Positions 45,883 through 55,492 of a DNA stretch of 64,000 nt are shown here, in pieces (the stretch's first letter is position 1; the number at the start of each line of letters is the position of its first letter). Position numbers and translations under genes: made by a program. Under the pieces are notes generated by a model. It was not told the DNA's origin. It made no database searches and saw nothing but the letters and a program-made list of their open reading frames with translations. The stretch is from Methylococcaceae bacterium. GTDB lineage: Bacteria > Pseudomonadota > Gammaproteobacteria > Methylococcales > Methylomonadaceae. The stretch spans positions 80,710-144,709 of the forward strand of contig JAUYBL010000007.1 in NCBI GenBank assembly GCA_030693065.1, given 5' to 3'.

Positions 45883-47583
45883 CTACACAGCGCAACGGGG
45901 CCTGGTGCATAACAAGGTCTGCTTACGCGCATCCAGGGCATTAATCACTCCGTTTTTGTCCAGGTCTTTAGGATCATTGGCCCCGGATGCCGGTTTGTTT
46001 CTGGCCGCGATAACCTGATTGACGTCCAGCAGATCGACATCACGGTCGCCGTCTATATCGCCCGGCACCGTAATGGTTTCACAAGAATCAGGGACGTGGT
46101 TGCTATTGGTGTCGCCGCTTAGACGTTGCTGAATATCCAGGACATCGGAGCGTTTATTGCTATTACAGTCAGGAAAGATGTTCAGGTAATACACATCCTG
46201 CTCGCCGTTAAAGGTGCCGGTATAAGCGATATGCGCGCCATTGGCATCAGACAACATTTGGGTATAGTCGCCGATTTTATCTGCCGGTCTTTCTTCACCA
46301 TTGATAAAGCTATAAGGCAGATGGGTATTGAAGAGAGGGGTTACCGCCTGGTTTTTACTCCAGGTCAGCCCGCCGTCCCAGGAATAGGTGTAGTAAAGCT
46401 GTGAAAAACGATACGGCGTAATGCCGGTGCCGTTACGGGTATCGTACCAAACCGCGTCAATACGGGAGTTGGGCGCGACGCTCAGCATTGGAAACCATTG
46501 AAATGAACTGGCGCTCGGGTTGTCGTCATTAAGTCGAATTGGCGCCGACCAGGTGTCGCCACCGTCGGTACTGCGCACGAAATTGACGTTTAACGGATCG
46601 TTACCGGGCAGCCAGTCATAGGGCACCACATGCGCCAGCATGTAAATATTGCCGCGCATCGGCCCCGTTGATTGATCGGCTGCTATTTGTACGTCGCCAT
46701 CGCCGCCCAGCGGGTTTGGCAGCTGCAATTGCTCAGAAAGCATCATCACCGAATTACCGCCCATATCGATTTTTTGGGCGGAAAAAGTGGGCGATGCCTC
46801 CGGATTCTTGGCGTTGACGGACTTTAAGAAATAATGCCCGCGTCGTACAACACCCAGCGCATTGATAGATAAAAATGATTCATCCACCCCGGAAAGATAC
46901 ACCTCACCTTCAGGGCCAATCGCGATTCTGCCAAAACCAAAATTGGCAATCGGTAATGCCGCATCAGGCTCCTGGTAACTAATACCGCCATCCGTCGAGC
47001 GAATGAAGTACTTGGGCACATAATTGGGATCAGGATTCGGAAAACTGGTGCGTCGCCAGGTGCTGTAGATAATGCCGTCACTAGGCCCGCCGGTTTTATC
47101 GATGGCGAGCCAGTTCTTGTCACCATTAAACTGAAATACCGGTTCCGACCAGTTCACGCCTCCGTCGCTGGATTTGAAGACCGACGTCCGGTCTTCACCA
47201 CCTAATCCTAATGATTGGTAATAAAAATTGCCGTCGGCATCGACATCCAATACCGGATCGGTTCGGGTTTGTCCTGGTAATGCCGGGAGCCGGGTGTTAC
47301 TCCAACTCACGCCCGAATCAAAACTAACGCCAACGCCACCATATTTCACTGCTGTTGGTGGAGAATCGAACAGGCGCCAGCCAATGACGATATTGGCAGG
47401 ATTAAGCGGGTTAATGGCGATCGTCGGTTCATTACCTCTGTCACCCTGAATGTTTTGCCCGAAGGCATCGACATTCATCTGATGACTGATATAAGAACCG
47501 AAGCTGACGACAGGGGCTGGCGCGGCCTGCGCGATGGTAGATATTGTTAGAAGCGCTAAGATCAGGCCCTTATGTGTTTTCAC
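45883..47583 (-). CDS. BNR/sialidase-fold exported protein with dockerin-like C-terminus
   Basis: 566 residues from a GTG that overlaps the preceding stop by four bases (GTGA), so translationally coupled. Signal peptide ending near AQA, then a six-bladed propeller-type body with Asp-box motifs (SFDSGVSW; SSDGGVNW; STDGGISY; STDGGDTW; SWDGGLTW). The C-terminus has two dockerin-type calcium loops: DIDGDRDVDLLDVNQVI and DLDKNGVINALDARK. Paired with the cohesin-like gene 35 bases downstream. Enzymatic activity is unproven. Confidence 0.8.
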   Translation of the reverse strand: MKTHKGLILALLTISTIAQAAPAPVVSFGSYISHQMNVDAFGQNIQGDRGNEPTIAINPLNPANIVIGWRLFDSPPTAVKYGGVGVSFDSGVSWSNTRLPALPGQTRTDPVLDVDADGNFYYQSLGLGGEDRTSVFKSSDGGVNWSEPVFQFNGDKNWLAIDKTGGPSDGIIYSTWRRTSFPNPDPNYVPKYFIRSTDGGISYQEPDAALPIANFGFGRIAIGPEGEVYLSGVDESFLSINALGVVRRGHYFLKSVNAKNPEASPTFSAQKIDMGGNSVMMLSEQLQLPNPLGGDGDVQIAADQSTGPMRGNIYMLAHVVPYDWLPGNDPLNVNFVRSTDGGDTWSAPIRLNDDNPSASSFQWFPMLSVAPNSRIDAVWYDTRNGTGITPYRFSQLYYTYSWDGGLTWSKNQAVTPLFNTHLPYSFINGEERPADKIGDYTQMLSDANGAHIAYTGTFNGEQDVYYLNIFPDCNSNKRSDVLDIQQRLSGDTNSNHVPDSCETITVPGDIDGDRDVDLLDVNQVIAARNKPASGANDPKDLDKNGVINALDARKQTLLCTRPRCAV

Positions 47584-48416
47584 GACACACCTTTTTTAGC
47601 CCGTCCGCTGAATAACAACCCGGCACAACCGCTTAAGAACAACCATGCGGCGGCGGGTAAAGGTACTACGGTCGTTTGCAAGCTGAACGTGCCGATTCGC
47701 GCATCACTCAAGCGTGCGTCGGTGGCGCCAAGATGATCAAAGCCCCAACCAAAGCCCAAATTTCCGTTTATTGTCAGAGTGTCGCCAACCAACAGAGTGG
47801 TCACATCGAACAGCTCAAACGCACCGGCATCAAAGCCAATGTGGTTGGTGATGATCCAGCCGGATCGCCCTGGCGTGCGGCCTTCTTCTGCCGCGTCGTA
47901 TTCCAGTGTCATATCGCCAAGCAAGATGCGATTCCGAGGTGGCGTTGTATCAACACGAAAACGAATTACTCCGCCCAAGCCAATACTGCCGGTCGCAGTA
48001 CCGAACAAATCATTGGGATCGAAAGTAAAGTCAGTGGCTCTATTCTCCCGACCTCCCGGGTTTGGCGCGATGCTTGATCCATTGATGGCATAGTGCAGGC
48101 CGACTGCGGAAATCTCATCGGATTCGAGATCATCAAGGTTGGGCGTATTGTTATCTCGCAATTGAGCAAAATTTAGCGATGCGGCTGAGGCGTCATAAAA
48201 CTCTTCTACATATAAAGACGGCCTGCAGCACACCGGAAAATCAACGGTAGGCGCATCGGGATAATTATCTGTATCGACCCCGGCGATGATGGCGTCCCGG
48301 TTTAAATTAAGGATAAGTGCGCCACCGCTAACCGTCGCAGCTTGTGGTGCTGCAGAAATTACCGCACTGAAAACAATAACGGCAGTGATAAAAATTGGGC
48401 GTTTAATAAAGGTCAT
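47580..48416 (-). CDS. Exported protein with PEP-CTERM tail
   Basis: 278 residues. Signal peptide to about residue 28, a beta-rich body without a named domain, two neighbouring Cys (DFPVCCRPSLY) and the sorting tail VPLPAAAWLFLSGCAGLLFS then GRAKKG. It starts the operon PEP-CTERM, dockerin, cohesin-like, TonB receptor. Function unknown; probably surface. Confidence 0.78.
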   Translation of the reverse strand: MTFIKRPIFITAVIVFSAVISAAPQAATVSGGALILNLNRDAIIAGVDTDNYPDAPTVDFPVCCRPSLYVEEFYDASAASLNFAQLRDNNTPNLDDLESDEISAVGLHYAINGSSIAPNPGGRENRATDFTFDPNDLFGTATGSIGLGGVIRFRVDTTPPRNRILLGDMTLEYDAAEEGRTPGRSGWIITNHIGFDAGAFELFDVTTLLVGDTLTINGNLGFGWGFDHLGATDARLSDARIGTFSLQTTVVPLPAAAWLFLSGCAGLLFSGRAKKGVS

Positions 48417-48438
48417 GATGTTTCTCTAGTCGTGGGGG

Positions 48439-48520
48439 TTAGCGCTTGCGGCTTGCAACATTGGCAAAGCCAAGCAATCCGCTGATGAATAGCCAAGCGG
48501 CGGTAGACACCGGCACTTGA
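48439..48520 (-). pseudogene. Orphan PEP-CTERM tail fragment
   Basis: The reverse strand reads VPVSTAAWLFISGLLGFANV then ASRKR and a stop at 48439-48441. This is a complete sorting tail without any gene body; no start or signal is found upstream. Remnant of a deleted PEP-CTERM gene, next to a CATAGTTCGACAGCCTCAGC repeat. Confidence 0.7.
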
Positions 48521-48678
48521 GACTTCCCCTTAGCCAAAATAATTAAAATTTCACGGATGATACGGTCACCCATTCATAGTTCGACAGCCTCAGCACGTTC
48601 GGGTGACCGCATTTAGTAAAGTTATTCTTGGCAAAATCCTAAGGAGAGGGATTTATTGAGGTAGCAGGCTGAAGCAAG

Positions 48679-49446
48679 TTAGGCAGCAAGCGTAGATTTT
48701 CTACGTGCAATGCCCAGCAGCCCAAACATGCCGCTAACAAACATCCAGACTGCAGCTGGCACCGGCACGGCTGCAGGTGCCAGATTAAAAGTACCCACTA
48801 CGGCATTAGTATTTGCACCAGTCAAACCTGCCCATAGGCCTGTCCATTTCAGATTGCCGCTCAGTAGCAATTCGCCATTGCTGTTAACGGATTCGGTGAC
48901 GTCGGTCAATTTCAAAAAGTTTTGGGTGGAAAAACCATTATCAAATGATCTTATATTCCAGATACCGGCAGTTTTGACCAAGCTAAAATCATAAGGTGCC
49001 AAAATGCCGCTGCCACCTGCACTGGTCAATAGCCATGCGCCACTCAAGCCAATCTGCCCGACTGAAGTATTGCTGGCATCCATAGTAGTGGCCTGCTCGG
49101 TGCGGCCGTAAGTACCAGCTGTAGGGTAGCTATTGGTTGTGGTATTGGTGTTAACTGAAAAATCCATCGCTGTGCTACCCGTGGTTGATAGGGTTGTACC
49201 GCCGACGGTAGAACCGCTAATACCAAGAAGATTATCACTAGGCCCCCAATGTTTTGCCACGACCCAGCCATTGGGATAGCCACCGAGTACATTCACTGAA
49301 GCCGCTGAAAATGCAGTATTGTCAATCGTTATGGTCGCGTTGCCGGTAACCAGGGCCGCATTAGCAGTAGGTGCCATGATGCCCGCCAGTACCACAACTC
49401 CCGCAGCTGCGGCTAATTTAAAGCTATTGTTTTTCAATGAACTCAT
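48679..49446 (-). CDS. Exported protein with PEP-CTERM tail, downstream of a riboswitch
   Basis: 255 residues. Signal peptide with cleavage near ANA, a beta-rich body rich in Thr, Ser and Asn, and the sorting tail VPVPAAVWMFVSGMFGLLGI plus ARRKST. The 270-base leader before it contains a probable c-di-GMP-I aptamer, so expression is likely set by the signal that controls surface attachment. Function unknown. Confidence 0.8.
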   Translation of the reverse strand: MSSLKNNSFKLAAAAGVVVLAGIMAPTANAALVTGNATITIDNTAFSAASVNVLGGYPNGWVVAKHWGPSDNLLGISGSTVGGTTLSTTGSTAMDFSVNTNTTTNSYPTAGTYGRTEQATTMDASNTSVGQIGLSGAWLLTSAGGSGILAPYDFSLVKTAGIWNIRSFDNGFSTQNFLKLTDVTESVNSNGELLLSGNLKWTGLWAGLTGANTNAVVGTFNLAPAAVPVPAAVWMFVSGMFGLLGIARRKSTLAA

Positions 49447-49552
49447 TGTTTTTCCTCAGTAGATTTTGGTTAAAGTGAAGCTCCAAGGCGCAAGTTCGCT
49501 CACCGCTTTGAGTTTAAAAGCGTTAAAAGATCGGTGATCGAACCAGTTACTT

Positions 49553-49623
49553 GCAGGCAACCCAGCTGTCTTGGCTTAACAAGACCTGTGGCTTTCCGAA
49601 TCCGTCTTGCGGCGGAAGTGGCG
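49553..49623 (-). promoter_or_regulatory. Probable c-di-GMP-I (GEMM) riboswitch aptamer
   Basis: The minus strand reads GGAAAGCCACAGGTCTTG ... CAAGACAGCTGGGTTGCC. This matches the conserved GEMM core GCAAAGCCACGGGTCT ... AGACAGCCGGGTTGCC, with a GCAA tetraloop hairpin (CCGCCGCAAGACGG) just before it. The gene for a PEP-CTERM surface protein starts 107 bases downstream. The 5' strand of the closing helix is not clear, so it could be degenerate. Confidence 0.65.
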
Positions 49624-49716
49624 AGGGTGTCGAAATCCTGTCGACCTCACTCCTATCCATGAGTGACGCTATCTCCTTGGTAGATCCTAAAGCGGTAAAG
49701 TCTCTGTCATTTAAAC

Positions 49717-52179
49717 TCAGTATTTCAGCGAAATGTTGACATACGCTGCAGGTCCCGCGGCTGGCGCAGTGCGTCCGGCGAAATAGTTATAGGGTTGAAA
49801 ATAGTCTTCGCCAGTCAAGTTTTTGACCGTGGTTGCCAGCTTGAAGTGCTTGGTTTCATAGGCAATCGCGGCGTCAAAAGTGTGATAACCGTCGGTTTTG
49901 AATAAGTTGTTGTTAGATACGAAAGCACCTGAGCGCAGATAAACCCCAAACCCGACGCTTAAACCTTTAAGCGCTTGCTGCTGAAAACGATAATTGGCCC
50001 AAAGCCGTCCGGAGTGTTCCGGAACCATGGCAACGCTGTTACCCACCGGCACACTTGCTAGGTTGTCGGTAAAGCGGGCTTGGGTATAGGCATAGTTGGC
50101 AAGTACGCCAACAGCATCGCTGGGTTGCCAAATCGCATCAGCCTCAAAGCCTCGAGAACGCTGCTGCCCGGCGGCGATTGAGCCAAAACCGGTGGGCACG
50201 GCAACATGACTTCGATCAATTTGATACACGGCCAGTTGTCCGGTGAGCTGGCTTGAAAAATCGAATTTGATGCCGGTTTCGAGATGTTTCGATAATTCCG
50301 GCAAAGGCGTGTCGATAAAATTAACGAACGGTTGACCGCGCATACCTTCGCTGTAACTGGCAAACACGGCAATGTCGTCAGTCACATCAAAGACAGCGCC
50401 AACACGCGGTAAGGGTTGAAGTTGTGCAGTTTTCGAATTGATACCGGTGGATGACTTATAGTCGATTTCTACAGCCCCAAGCCTGAGACTGAGTAGTTGA
50501 TGAAAGCGCTTATAAAACGTGCTTTGCAATTGCACATAGCCGCCGTAAGTGGTGTTTTTAACAAAGGTATTATTGATGCCGGGTGTCGGTTCGCTGTAGT
50601 TCGCCGAAAATGCCGGCGCGGTTAAATCAACCATCGCCACGCCTAAACCGAGTGCTCCGAAGTCGCCGTTAATAAAGCCGTCGTCATCCAGTTCGCTATA
50701 GTCGGCACCCAACAAAAAGGTGCTTTCGGTGGGACCAATATTGATTTTTGCGACTGCGTTGCCGAGTACGCTAAATTCTTGCTGTTGTTGATACAGCTCA
50801 GCATTGGCCAACGTCCACGTTGATGGAGCAAGTAACGGTACATCTGCGACAAAGCCATCTGCGCCAAACAGGGATTGAACTTTTTGGTCAAACTCGGATT
50901 CAGCGTAGCGTGCCTTAACATTGATCGACCACATTTTGTTGATTTGATGATCAAGCGATCCCCAAACACCATCGGCATTGGAGTGGCTGTCTGAGATATT
51001 GGCTGGGCCAATAAAAGTCTCAGGACGGATACGAAAATCACCGCTTACGCTGCCAGTGGCCGGTAAGCCTTGATAATCAGGCTGTTGCCAGCGCGACACT
51101 TTGCCTTGCAGCGTCAATGTCGTGGTGTCGTTATTGGTCAATGTCAGTGCCGGATTGATATTAAAGCGTTCGGTATCGATTACATCGATATGGCTTTGCG
51201 AGTTGGTAAATTCGCCAGTCATCCGAAATAATACGTTTTCGTTAACTGGCTGATTCCAATCGAAGTAAGGTTGGTAAAAATCATAACTGCCGATTTTGAT
51301 GCCGGCTTCGCAAAACGCATTGAGTTTCGGTAATTTAGAAAGCACATTGACCATACCGCCGACCGGCGAACCGGAGCCGCCGCTATAAAGTATGGCGTTG
51401 GAGCCCTTTAGCACTTCGATTTTATCGATATTAACAATGCTTTCCCGGTCGCCTGGATTGTAATATTGATTAAAGCCGTCAGTCGATTGTTCAGCCCTAA
51501 AACCGCGAATCAGGGTGCCTTCGATAACTGGCGTATACAACACATTACGCGGTACCACACCGCTGACATTAGTGAGCATTTCACTAACAGTAATGTTTTG
51601 CTGATCGTTCATCAGGGCGCGCGGGATGACCTGAATGGATTGGGGAATTTCTTTGATCGGCGTGTCTGTTTTGGTGGCGGTTACGGCATTAACCACGCGG
51701 TACGAATTTGCATCATCTTCCTCATCACCCGTTACCATCATAATCCCTAAAGTAACAGGGGCCTTTTCTTGGGCAGGTTTAGCGTTGTTTTTTGGCAATG
51801 AGTTTTTATCAGTTTGAGCTGGCTGCTTTGGAGTTTTAAACTCGCTGAGCCGCTCTAGCGTCACGGTATGTTCGTCAACAAATCGATACGTTACGCCGCA
51901 GTCTTGCAGTAATTGCGTTAACGCCTGTGCAGGCGTCATATTGCCCACTAACGACTTGGCCTTGCAGCCGCGCACCATGTCCGAGCTAAAAATCAGTTCC
52001 AGGTTCGCATCGGCAGCAAAACGCATCAGGGCATTATTTAACGATTGCGCAGCAATATTGAAATGCTGAGTCGCACCATTAGCTAAAGCGTTTTCAATCA
52101 TTAACGTTCCGCCCAGAATTGTTGAAGTCAGTACCCATATTGCTAAATGCCCTGTGTGGTTGGCTTTTAATTTCTTCAA
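49717..52179 (-). CDS. TonB-dependent siderophore receptor with STN signalling domain
   Basis: 820 residues. Signal peptide ending near ANG, then an N-terminal STN domain (LMRFAADANLELIFSSDMVRGC ... YRFVDEHTVTLERL, residues about 45-110) that talks to FecR. A plug (EIPQSIQVIPRALMNDQQ; VLKGSNAILYSGGSGSPVGGMVNVLSK) and a barrel ending with YVNISLKY follow. Ligand: probably a ferric siderophore. The fecR and fecI genes lie directly upstream, so this is a surface-signalling receptor. Confidence 0.92.
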   Translation of the reverse strand: MKKLKANHTGHLAIWVLTSTILGGTLMIENALANGATQHFNIAAQSLNNALMRFAADANLELIFSSDMVRGCKAKSLVGNMTPAQALTQLLQDCGVTYRFVDEHTVTLERLSEFKTPKQPAQTDKNSLPKNNAKPAQEKAPVTLGIMMVTGDEEDDANSYRVVNAVTATKTDTPIKEIPQSIQVIPRALMNDQQNITVSEMLTNVSGVVPRNVLYTPVIEGTLIRGFRAEQSTDGFNQYYNPGDRESIVNIDKIEVLKGSNAILYSGGSGSPVGGMVNVLSKLPKLNAFCEAGIKIGSYDFYQPYFDWNQPVNENVLFRMTGEFTNSQSHIDVIDTERFNINPALTLTNNDTTTLTLQGKVSRWQQPDYQGLPATGSVSGDFRIRPETFIGPANISDSHSNADGVWGSLDHQINKMWSINVKARYAESEFDQKVQSLFGADGFVADVPLLAPSTWTLANAELYQQQQEFSVLGNAVAKINIGPTESTFLLGADYSELDDDGFINGDFGALGLGVAMVDLTAPAFSANYSEPTPGINNTFVKNTTYGGYVQLQSTFYKRFHQLLSLRLGAVEIDYKSSTGINSKTAQLQPLPRVGAVFDVTDDIAVFASYSEGMRGQPFVNFIDTPLPELSKHLETGIKFDFSSQLTGQLAVYQIDRSHVAVPTGFGSIAAGQQRSRGFEADAIWQPSDAVGVLANYAYTQARFTDNLASVPVGNSVAMVPEHSGRLWANYRFQQQALKGLSVGFGVYLRSGAFVSNNNLFKTDGYHTFDAAIAYETKHFKLATTVKNLTGEDYFQPYNYFAGRTAPAAGPAAYVNISLKY

Positions 52180-52333
52180 AATAAGTCCCAGTCTTTGAAA
52201 AAATCACTTCTTAATAGGTAAGCCGTTCGACATCGAAAATCGAACACCAAAAAGTGAAAATATTTTTTTGAGCACCACTAAAAACGTGGTGATTGCTTGT
52301 CAGTGGGTTAGATTTTTATGTATTCGCAGTGTG

Positions 52334-52517
52334 GGGAACCTCGAAAAACCATGCACTTCGATAAACTCAGTACCCACAAGGCATAAATGCGAACGGGCCT
52401 TTACAGATCAATGAGTTTCGTTCGTGGTCGACTGCAAGGATGCAGGAGGTAGGGCAACGCAGGAGCAGTTGCCGAGAGCTTGTCGAACCATGATCGGAAT
52501 GGGTTTTCGAGGTTCCC
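52334..52517. mobile_element. Non-autonomous repeat element with inverted ends
   Basis: A 184-base segment bounded by GGGAACCTCGAAAA (52334-52347) and its complement (52504-52517). It contains a GGATGCAGGAGGTAGGG dispersed repeat copy and a GCTTGTCGAACC unit. It lies between the TonB receptor and fecR. The region 52180-52591 has no gene; a small hairpin CACCAC/GTGGTG sits at 52273-52291. Confidence 0.6.
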
Positions 52518-52591
52518 TGTGGTAAAAATAAATTGCCTGCAGTTGGCTTCGGCTCCGCTCAGCCAACGGTAAAATCAGGGTTAATGCGTCA

Positions 52592-53620
52592 TCAACGATG
52601 CAGCAACACCCACCAAGGTCCTAAGCGGGTTTCTTGCAGGTTTAAAGCATTAACAACTGAGCTAAGCACTTGCTCAGGTTTATCGAGAGAGAAAACGCCG
52701 GTAACACGAAGATTTTTGAGCTTTTCATCGGCTAGAAATACTCGCCCGACTCGGTAACGGCCGAGCTCATCGAGCAACTCGCCTAACGGACGATCGTTGA
52801 TAAACAAGCGTTGTTGTTGCCAGGCACTGGTTTGACTTAGTTCAACCGTTTTCGGTTTGTTCAGCGCACTTCCTGAACGGTAACTAAGTTGCTGCCCTTG
52901 CTGCACCTGAACACTGTCAGGATTAATTGTCTCAGATTGCACACTCGCCGATACCGCATGTTCCTGGACGGTGACACTGACTTCACCGGAGCGCTTGTAT
53001 ACTTCAAAAACAGTACCCAATGCCCTGACCCTCAGGCCGTCCGACACCACTTGAAACGGACGCTGAATATCTTTGGCAACGGTAAATCGCGCCTGCCCGT
53101 AATGCAAGGTAATCTGCCGCACCGACGCGTTAAAATCGACTGATACCGCACTGTTGGTATTAAGCAGTACCTGACTGCCGTCAGCCAGTTGGACAGCCCG
53201 CAATTCACCGGTTTCGGTGTGATAGTCACTTAAATAATTATCCAGCCAGTGTGCTTGTTTTGGCATCACCAGCATGACAACGAAGAGCCATACCGCTGCC
53301 ATTGCCAATGTCGCAGCAAGCCAGCGACGGTAACGTTTAGCGGCTGAACGCTGCGGAGGTAGCTTGACTATTGGCGCATTGTCTTGAACATCAATCCGGA
53401 CTGATATATCAGGCACCGGACTTTTTGCCGCCAGCACCAATTCGCTAAACAAGCTTTCTGCCGCGGCAAATGCTTCCGAATGCGCATGATCCTTAGCCAG
53501 CCATTCTGCAAACGCGACCATTTCAGTCTCGCTAAAATCATCGGCACGCAGTCGCACCAGCCAATTGATGGCTTGCTGTTGCAACAAATGCGCAGATGCT
53601 TCTTGGGGAGAAAGTGCCAT
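52592..53620 (-). CDS. fecR: FecR-type anti-sigma/transmembrane signal protein
   Basis: 342 residues. N-terminal DUF4880 region (AINWLVRLRADDFSETEMVAFAEWLAKD), one membrane helix near residue 90 (WLAATLAMAAVWLFVVMLVM), a periplasmic FecR domain (VQLADGSQVLLNTNSAVSVD) and a C-terminal STN-like part (LGELLDELGRYR). It relays the receptor state to the ECF sigma factor. The 90-base gap to the sigma gene and same strand indicate an operon. Confidence 0.92.
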   Translation of the reverse strand: MALSPQEASAHLLQQQAINWLVRLRADDFSETEMVAFAEWLAKDHAHSEAFAAAESLFSELVLAAKSPVPDISVRIDVQDNAPIVKLPPQRSAAKRYRRWLAATLAMAAVWLFVVMLVMPKQAHWLDNYLSDYHTETGELRAVQLADGSQVLLNTNSAVSVDFNASVRQITLHYGQARFTVAKDIQRPFQVVSDGLRVRALGTVFEVYKRSGEVSVTVQEHAVSASVQSETINPDSVQVQQGQQLSYRSGSALNKPKTVELSQTSAWQQQRLFINDRPLGELLDELGRYRVGRVFLADEKLKNLRVTGVFSLDKPEQVLSSVVNALNLQETRLGPWWVLLHR

Positions 53621-53710
53621 TAACCGATTCCAGGGTAACTGAGTGTTCTTACACTATAAGCCGTGCGACAGGCCGAGATGACCACCGATAAATGATGACA
53701 AGTCATAGTC

Positions 53711-54244
53711 TTAATTACCCACCCGCTGCGCGCAATGAGTTAATGCCCGCGTCAAATGCTTACCGACCATGGATTTTGAAATGCCCATACGTTCGGCTAT
53801 TTCAGAGTATGACAAACCGTCAACGCCATGAAATAAAAAAGCAGTGCGACAATCGACCGGCAACTCAGCCAACGCCGCCTGTAATGCACCCAATCGTTGG
53901 CGTGCAATGACAGTTTGCTCAGGTCCGGCGGCGGTACTTGGGATACTGTCGATACAACTATCGAATTCAACATCCGCAGCATGATGACGATTTCTGACGG
54001 TATTTTTACGGTGATAATCAATCGCCAATTGCACGGCAATATGAAAAGCCAGGGCACGTGCATTATCGGGGGGATTTTCTTGAGCCGCTTGATACAAACG
54101 CAGGTAAGTTTCATGCGTTAAGTCTGCGGCAGTTTCTGCACACTTCACCCGCGCCGTTAGAAAGATTCGTAAATCTTCAGCAAGCGATTCCGTCCAAAAC
54201 AAGGCATTATCGGCACAATCGAGCGACTGGGTAAGTGCTTGCAT
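53711..54244 (-). CDS. fecI: FecI-type ECF sigma factor
   Basis: 177 residues. Region 2 (ETAADLTHETYLRLYQAAQ) and region 4 HTH (GLSYSEIAERMGISKSMVGKHLTRAL) are clear, with the FecI-like linker. It would direct transcription of the receptor gene, after release through FecR. It is divergent from the hydrolase gene at 54467. Confidence 0.92.
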   Translation of the reverse strand: MQALTQSLDCADNALFWTESLAEDLRIFLTARVKCAETAADLTHETYLRLYQAAQENPPDNARALAFHIAVQLAIDYHRKNTVRNRHHAADVEFDSCIDSIPSTAAGPEQTVIARQRLGALQAALAELPVDCRTAFLFHGVDGLSYSEIAERMGISKSMVGKHLTRALTHCAQRVGN

Positions 54245-54466
54245 AGTGATTACAAAGGCTGACGTATCAACGTGAACAAGAATTGGCTAAACAACATGAT
54301 GATCCATTGCAAATTTATGGCTTAAATAAAGCTCTAGTCAAAAAACACAGCGTCCAAAGAAAAATTGTAATCGAATTGTCCGCTCTGCACTTATGATAAT
54401 ATCTCGCGGCGCATAATTCATTGGTGGTGCGCTACGACAATTATTATTACCTTACAGGAGATTGTT

Positions 54467-55444
54467 ATGGCTACCGTTTATTTTGCGACCAACCGTAATC
54501 CCAATAATGCACAGACCCCTACCGATTTTGGCAGTGGTTTTTCTACTACTGACCTGGGCGATCTGCGTTTTGGTCAGGCAGAAGTCAACAAGGGTAAATT
54601 GGCTGCTAAGTCGATCAAGGTCTTGCCGGATAAGCCCAGCCAAGGCTCGGAAGCGCTATTTAATGACTTGCGCCAAACTATGAAAACCCAGTCGCTGGAT
54701 TCATTGATTTTTATCCATGGTTTTAATGTCTCTTTTAAAGCCGCTGTCGAATCGGCTGCCAAAATCGGCGAGCGTTACGCCAAACTCTCCAATAATAATT
54801 ACCAACCGAATATTTTTGTCTTTTCCTGGCCGTCGGATGGACAAGTGACCAGCTATTTTAACGATCGCCACGATGCGGAAAGCTCTCGTTATGCGTTCGC
54901 ACGCGGCTTGATGAAACTGTCTACGTTCTTAAAATCTGCTGACAAAGAAGAGGCCTGCCAACAAAAGATCAACCTGATTGCACACAGCATGGGCAATTAT
55001 GTGCTGCGGCATGCGCTGCAACAGGCTAAAAAGATTAGCAATGGCGCATCGTTATCACGCATCTTCGATAACATTATTTTGACTGCCGCTGATGAAGACA
55101 ATGATGCGTTTGAGCATGATCATAAATTGGCACGACTACCTGATCTGGCCCAGCGCATTACGATTTACTTCAATAACGGTGATTTAGCGCTTAAAACCAG
55201 CGATTACACCAAGGGCAATCCGGATCGTTTGGGGCATGACGGCCCGAGCCAACCGCATCAAATACCGGCGAAAGTGGTGATTGTCGATGCCAGCGACGTG
55301 GTGAAAGGGGTAAGCGAACACTCGTATCATCTGGAAAATGACAAAGTCGGTAACGACATCATCGCGGTATTGCGCGGCGAAAGTTCGGAACAGATTCCAT
55401 CGCGGTTGTATGTGCCGCATGCGAATAAATTCAAATTGTTTTAG
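54467..55444 (+). CDS. Alpha/beta hydrolase, DUF900 family
   Basis: 325 residues after a CAGGAG ribosome site. Core motifs: IHGFNVSF near residue 84, WPSDGQVTSYFNDR, and the nucleophile elbow AHSMGNYVLRHAL (Ser near 170). Catalytic His is likely in HSYHLEN near the C-terminus. No signal peptide, so cytoplasmic. DUF900 enzymes are esterase or lipase-like; the substrate is unknown. It is convergent with the SCO-peroxidase gene and a hairpin (CCGTGCG/CGCACGG, 55456-55479) lies between them. Confidence 0.85.
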   Translation: MATVYFATNRNPNNAQTPTDFGSGFSTTDLGDLRFGQAEVNKGKLAAKSIKVLPDKPSQGSEALFNDLRQTMKTQSLDSLIFIHGFNVSFKAAVESAAKIGERYAKLSNNNYQPNIFVFSWPSDGQVTSYFNDRHDAESSRYAFARGLMKLSTFLKSADKEEACQQKINLIAHSMGNYVLRHALQQAKKISNGASLSRIFDNIILTAADEDNDAFEHDHKLARLPDLAQRITIYFNNGDLALKTSDYTKGNPDRLGHDGPSQPHQIPAKVVIVDASDVVKGVSEHSYHLENDKVGNDIIAVLRGESSEQIPSRLYVPHANKFKLF

Positions 55445-55492
55445 CGTCTCTCAAACCGTGCGCTTTAGCACGCGCACGGCATCCCCTTATTA

